From positions 1 to 9,489 of the forward strand of contig SFID01000105.1 in the NCBI GenBank assembly GCA_004555425.1: a stretch of DNA of 9,489 bases, written 5' to 3'. A program made the position numbers and the translations under genes. The notes under the pieces are model-generated. The model was given only the letters and a program-made list of their open reading frames with translations. It had not been told where the DNA came from and did not search any database. Below, one piece after another: positions 6,355-9,489 of this stretch (within the stretch, counting starts at the first letter, position 1; each line of letters begins with the position of its first letter). Origin of the DNA: Bacteroidales bacterium. Its GTDB lineage: Bacteria; Bacteroidota; Bacteroidia; Bacteroidales; Bacteroidaceae.

Positions 6355-6401
6355 AAAAAGATGCCAGCCAGCGCATTCCTGAATCGGAAAACGCTGGCTG
6401 G
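6355..6401 (-). terminator. Intrinsic terminator of the S9 peptidase gene
   Basis: A perfect 10-bp GC-rich stem pairs 6364-6373 with 6392-6401 around an 18-nt loop. On the minus strand a run of five T (6359-6355) begins four bases after the stem. It lies about 33 bp beyond the peptidase stop codon at 6434, as expected for a Rho-independent terminator. The loop is longer than usual. Confidence 0.75.
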
Positions 6402-6433
6402 AATTGGATGTGAATGGGGGAGGGGGCTGCTGC

Positions 6434-8938
6434 CTATTTGCGGTCCTGTCCGAACTTATCCTCGGGATAGAGGTCCTGCCACCATTCGGGCTGGTCCTTC
6501 AACCAATGGGCGAACCAAGCGAAGATGGCGTCCTGCCAAACGAGGCGCTTATTGTAGTCGGTGATGACGTGGTCCTGGCCCTCCACCTGAATATAGCTGA
6601 CGGGGCGACCGAGGATGCGCAGGGCCGTGAAGAGTTGCTGGCTCTCGTTCGTCGGCACGTTGGTGTCGACTGTGCCGTGGAGCAGGAGCAGGGGCGTGTG
6701 AATCTTGTCGGCATTGAAGAGCGGCGAATGCTTCACGTAGAGGTCGGGATTGTTCCAGGGATAGGAACCATACTGAGCCGCTTCGCCATAGGTATAGCCC
6801 CAGTAGCCACCGCCCCAATAACTGGCGATGTTGGAGATGCCGGCGTGGGAAATGGCGGCGGCGAAGATGTCCGTGCGCGTTTGCAGGTATTGCGTCATGA
6901 AGCCGCCGTAACTGGCACCCATACAACCTATTTTCTCGCCGTTGACGAAGGTGTGGGCGGCCACGAATTGCTTCGTTCCTTCGATGATGTCATCGCCCGA
7001 ACCTTCGCCCCAGGTGCCCACGTGGCGGGCAGCAAATTCCTGACCGTAGCCGATGGCGCCGCTTGGGTTGAGCGCATAGACCACGTAGCCTTGGCCTGCC
7101 AGCACCTGGAGGGGATACTGAAACTCCAGCGACTTGGTCGTTGGCGTGCAACCGCCATAATAATAGACAATGAGCGGGTATTTCTTCGTGGCATCAAAGT
7201 TGGGTGGCAGGAAATAGAAACCATCGATGCTGTCGCCGCGCGAACTCTGGAATTTCCAGTCGTGGCAGCTTCCGATGGCCACGCCCTCGTACATCTTGTC
7301 GAAGTTCACCTCGCCCACATGCTTGGCCTTGGGCTTGGCCGAGGAGAGGGTGCACAGATACATATCGCGGGCACGCTCGCCCGTCTGTCCGAAGAAGATG
7401 GCGGTGGGGTTCTTCTGGCGCAGGGCGATGGAGTAGCCGCTCACACACGTGACGGGCAACTGGTACTTGATGACCTTGCTCGTTTTCGGGTCGAGGCGGA
7501 AGAGGCTCAGGTCCTTGCCATCCGTGGCGTGGAAATAAATCATACCATCCACGGGCGACCATTCCGTGCGGTCCACGGACGGGGCGAAGTTGCAGAGCAG
7601 GGGCTTGACGGTCTTGGCGTCAATGTTGTAGAGGTAGAGGCGTGTGTCGAAATTCTGGGGCTGCTGGCCTTCGCGCACCTCGCTGCCAATGCCGTCGAAG
7701 GCTGCGGGGCAGGCGCTGATAAGGAGGCTGCGTCCGTCGGGCGAGAACTGTGCGCCGCCGATGAAGGCCGTATCGTTCAGGAGCGTATCCACGCGACCCG
7801 TCTCCACGTCCATTCGCACGAGTGTTGTGCTGTGGAAGGGTTGGCGGTTGGGGCGCATGTGGCCGTAGGAGAGCAGGAGTTGCTTGCCGTCCTCGGTGAT
7901 GTCGCTCAGCCAAACGGACTGCTCGCCGTAGGTCAACTGGCGATTGATACCCGTGTGCAGGTCGTAGTGCCATACGGTGGAGCGGTTGCGCCAGCCCGGC
8001 ATACGGTCGTCGGGGTCGTAGAGGCGGCGCAGGCCGTTGCTCTCCTTCTTGCCCTCGGTTGTCTTGTTGTAGATGATGTAGTCCTCGGTGGGCGCTAGGG
8101 TGAAACTCTTGCTTGGCAGGCGGTCGGCCACCACGCTCTCGGCTCCCGTGGCGGGGTCGAGGGTGACAAGTTCCGTGCCGCGCACACCATCGCGGGTGTA
8201 GTACAGCATATCGCGGCGCGGCATCCATGTGTAGTCCATGTAGTTGCCTTGGCGCAGCAGGGTGCGGCCCGTGGCGGTCTCGGTCACCACGGTGCGATAG
8301 ATGGCGCTGCCGTCCTTCTTCATGTCGTAATACACCGCTACGTAATATTTGCCCGAGGGCGAGATGCGCACGCGGTAGGGGTGGTCGCCCCAGAGCATTT
8401 CGCCCATCGTGTAGGGACGCTTGTCCGTGGTGTTCACCTGCACGAGGGCGGCATTCTTGCCCGTCAGGCTGAGGTCCAGCGAGTCGTGCTTGGCCGTGTC
8501 GGTCAGCGCCAGCAGGGTGAGTTCGGTACGTCCGGGCGTGAGGCGCAGCGACTTGCCACTTTGCTCCTTCTCGTTCACGTAGAGTTTGTAGTTCTTGAGT
8601 TTGCCCACGTTGAGGTCCACCTTCACAAACTGCTGCGTCTGGAGGGTAAATTGCAGGGCAACCAATGCCTGTGCATCCGAATCGTAGGAGGCGGGGAGCA
8701 GGGCCTGTCCGCGCAGCAGTTTCTGCGTGGCGGGACGCTGTGCCCAACTGGCGTTTTCCTTCAAGAACGACTGGGTGTCAAACTTCTCGCCCTTCAGGTT
8801 CACCGAGTCGGTGGCAAAGGGGCGAATCATCTTAACGGGTCCATTCATCATGACGTGCTCCACGTGAATGGTGTCGGCCATCGTCGGCGCAAGCGACAGG
8901 AGCCACAAGCCGCAGGCCAAAAGCGTTTTCTTAATCAT
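6434..8938 (-). CDS. Secreted S9 (prolyl oligopeptidase family) serine peptidase
   Basis: With the start chosen here the protein is 834 aa. It has a signal peptide (MIKKTLLACGLWLLSLAPTMA, cleavage after residue 21), so it acts in the periplasm or at the surface. An N-terminal module of about 150 residues (22-170) precedes the beta-propeller (about 175-550), which shows repeated strands such as RISPSGKYYVAVYYD and AQFSPDGRSLLIS. The C-terminal alpha/beta hydrolase (about 565-820) carries the catalytic triad: S676 in GASYGGF, D758 in HGTVDTNVP and H790 in EGQDHVI. Family members cleave short peptides, often after proline, but the exact specificity (DPP-like, acyl-aminoacyl or other) cannot be set from sequence. 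An ATG at 9091 would add 51 residues, cover the promoter and hide the signal peptide, so the start at 8938 (leader CTATATTATA, no Shine-Dalgarno) is preferred. The gene is monocistronic. Confidence 0.94.
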   Translation of the reverse strand: MIKKTLLACGLWLLSLAPTMADTIHVEHVMMNGPVKMIRPFATDSVNLKGEKFDTQSFLKENASWAQRPATQKLLRGQALLPASYDSDAQALVALQFTLQTQQFVKVDLNVGKLKNYKLYVNEKEQSGKSLRLTPGRTELTLLALTDTAKHDSLDLSLTGKNAALVQVNTTDKRPYTMGEMLWGDHPYRVRISPSGKYYVAVYYDMKKDGSAIYRTVVTETATGRTLLRQGNYMDYTWMPRRDMLYYTRDGVRGTELVTLDPATGAESVVADRLPSKSFTLAPTEDYIIYNKTTEGKKESNGLRRLYDPDDRMPGWRNRSTVWHYDLHTGINRQLTYGEQSVWLSDITEDGKQLLLSYGHMRPNRQPFHSTTLVRMDVETGRVDTLLNDTAFIGGAQFSPDGRSLLISACPAAFDGIGSEVREGQQPQNFDTRLYLYNIDAKTVKPLLCNFAPSVDRTEWSPVDGMIYFHATDGKDLSLFRLDPKTSKVIKYQLPVTCVSGYSIALRQKNPTAIFFGQTGERARDMYLCTLSSAKPKAKHVGEVNFDKMYEGVAIGSCHDWKFQSSRGDSIDGFYFLPPNFDATKKYPLIVYYYGGCTPTTKSLEFQYPLQVLAGQGYVVYALNPSGAIGYGQEFAARHVGTWGEGSGDDIIEGTKQFVAAHTFVNGEKIGCMGASYGGFMTQYLQTRTDIFAAAISHAGISNIASYWGGGYWGYTYGEAAQYGSYPWNNPDLYVKHSPLFNADKIHTPLLLLHGTVDTNVPTNESQQLFTALRILGRPVSYIQVEGQDHVITDYNKRLVWQDAIFAWFAHWLKDQPEWWQDLYPEDKFGQDRK

Positions 8939-9014
8939 TATAATATAGGAGTGATGTTGTGTTGACAGGGTAGGGTGCGTTGTCAAAGAGGCGGATTGCC
9001 GCCATGACACACCG

Positions 9015-9022
9015 CGAAGATA
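9015..9022 (-). promoter_or_regulatory. Probable promoter -7 box of the S9 peptidase gene
   Basis: The minus strand reads TATCTTCG, one mismatch from TAnnTTTG. A TTTC lies 16 bp upstream, followed by CGCAAAAATTGGC, a setting very like that of the lysozyme promoter (TTTC also 16 bp upstream, then CCCGAAAAGTTG). Transcription would start near 9008, giving a leader of about 70 nt to the ATG at 8938. Confidence 0.55.
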
Positions 9023-9161
9023 GCCAATTTTTGCGAAAGGAGAAAGGAATCGTTGTTTTATTGGGGAGGAAGAGGGGGAACGAGGGTTCAATGCAGGTGC
9101 AGGACAAACCCTTTGTTCACACCTTGCAGCAATGTTCCGTTCTTTCGCGTTGCTCCCATTC

Positions 9162-9201
9162 TAATTTATAGAACCTACCTATAAATTATCACGCCCCCCC
9201 C
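9162..9201. repeat. AT-rich 10-bp hairpin followed by a run of eight C
   Basis: TAATTTATAG at 9162-9171 pairs exactly with CTATAAATTA at 9179-9188, around the 7-nt loop AACCTAC. Five bases on, there is a run of eight C (9194-9201). The hairpin lies about 140 bp upstream of the peptidase promoter and next to the 18-bp motif. It has no terminator T-run and could be an operator-like palindrome or part of the repeat cluster at this end. Confidence 0.5.
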
Positions 9202-9207
9202 GAAATA

Positions 9208-9225
9208 GTAACTACTCAGGTTGTT
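9208..9225 (-). repeat. 18-bp motif, right copy
   Basis: On the minus strand this is the exact 18-base sequence found at 211-228. It lies 50 bp inside the folded repeat at 9276-9439, nearly the same offset as on the left. The intervening sequence at 9226-9275 is unrelated to its left counterpart. Confidence 0.7.
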
Positions 9226-9275
9226 CCTGAATGCGAGTCAATGTACCGCGCGTTGCTCTAGGCTTGTATCAGATA

Positions 9276-9439
9276 TGAAAGAAAAAAACCAAGATAAACC
9301 CCTTGAAGAGTCTGGGGGCTTCGCCCTGGTGCTTGGGTTTCGGCTGGGGCTTATAAGAGCAGGCTCTTAACGCCCCAGCCGAAACCCAAACCCCACCTTC
9401 TTTCAGAAGGCCTTCAGCCTCTTCAAGGCGATAAACAGG
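9276..9439 (-). repeat. Structured repeat element, right copy (inverted partner at 1-162)
   Basis: Read on the minus strand this matches 1-162 at about 90% identity. Its long hairpin has an uninterrupted 18-bp stem (9333-9350 with 9372-9389), where the left copy has mismatches at two inner positions. The outer stem, the small hairpin and the GAA-loop hairpin are all preserved. On the minus strand the fold is followed by a T-rich tract (seven T in a row at 9289-9283, then CTTTC), as in the left copy. A 60-codon frame (9269-9451, minus) spans it but is broken in the left copy, so I do not call it a gene. The match stops at 9439 only because the left copy starts at base 1. The last 50 bases (9440-9489) show nothing I can assign. 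Confidence 0.85.
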
Positions 9440-9489
9440 AAATAAACACATTTTCCTCGGAAGAGGTGCATCGTTCCGTTGTGTACTTC

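Noticed and set aside
6121..6564. 147-codon plus-strand frame starting in the intergenic region
   Set aside because: It runs through the tandem repeat and terminator and into the antisense of the peptidase gene; no motif or plausible start context.
6404..8098. 564-codon open frame antisense to the S9 peptidase gene
   Set aside because: Same cause: a composition artefact, rich in Val/Ala/Gly/His, without recognisable motifs, opposite a gene with an intact catalytic triad.
8939..9091. Longer S9 peptidase start at 9091 (51 extra residues)
   Set aside because: The extension covers the likely promoter and lacks protein-like character, and the signal peptide begins exactly at the 8938 ATG.
1..9439. 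Composite transposon or genomic island bounded by the inverted elements
   Set aside because: There is no transposase or recombinase gene, the cargo is housekeeping or envelope genes, and composition does not change across the window.
9269..9451. 60-codon frame across the right folded element
   Set aside because: The equivalent frame in the left copy is stopped at 106-108 and shifted by an indel, so the repeat is maintained as structure and not as protein.

Overview
The window reads as chromosomal DNA of a Bacteroidales bacterium, probably close to the Prevotella/Bacteroides group. Two promoter -7 boxes fit the Bacteroidetes TAnnTTTG pattern, start codons lack Shine-Dalgarno sequences and follow A/T-rich leaders, and the proteins have a Bacteroidales character. 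Genus cannot be fixed from sequence alone. Codon third positions are GC-rich, which creates long meaningless antisense ORFs.

Layout, left to right. (1) 1-531 is non-coding and repeat-rich: a folded repeat element (1-162), an 18-bp motif (211-228), a cluster of ACGAAT/ATTCGT words (229-420), and a short leader. (2) 532-3051 (+) encodes a bifunctional class A penicillin-binding protein (PBP1A type). (3) 3098-3134 is a strong terminator hairpin between convergent genes. (4) 5814-3155 (-) is a probable three-gene operon: secreted GH25 lysozyme, RNase Z (rnz), and an AraC-family regulator, with a promoter at about 5930. (5) 5962-6433 is non-coding, with five small hairpins separated by a repeated linker, a 21-bp tandem repeat and the terminator of the next gene. 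(6) 8938-6434 (-) encodes a secreted S9 prolyl-oligopeptidase-family peptidase with its own promoter near 9020. (7) 9040-9489 is non-coding and carries inverted copies of the folded element (9276-9439) and of the 18-bp motif (9208-9225).

The genes are ordinary housekeeping or envelope functions: peptidoglycan synthesis (PBP1A), probable peptidoglycan cleavage (GH25), tRNA 3' maturation (RNase Z), a transcription regulator, and extracytoplasmic peptide hydrolysis (S9).

The unusual content is in the intergenic DNA. The two ends carry about 90% identical, inverted, multi-stem elements whose sequence differences include paired compensatory changes, so the fold itself appears to be maintained. 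Between the S9 and lysozyme genes, five hairpins with unrelated stems share loops of the C(GNA)G or C(GNNA)G type on one strand only, and the interruptions of the imperfect stems are tandem purine-purine mismatches. These look like families of structured repeats. I do not recognise either as a named family, and no defence system, CRISPR array, transposase, tRNA or rRNA gene was seen.
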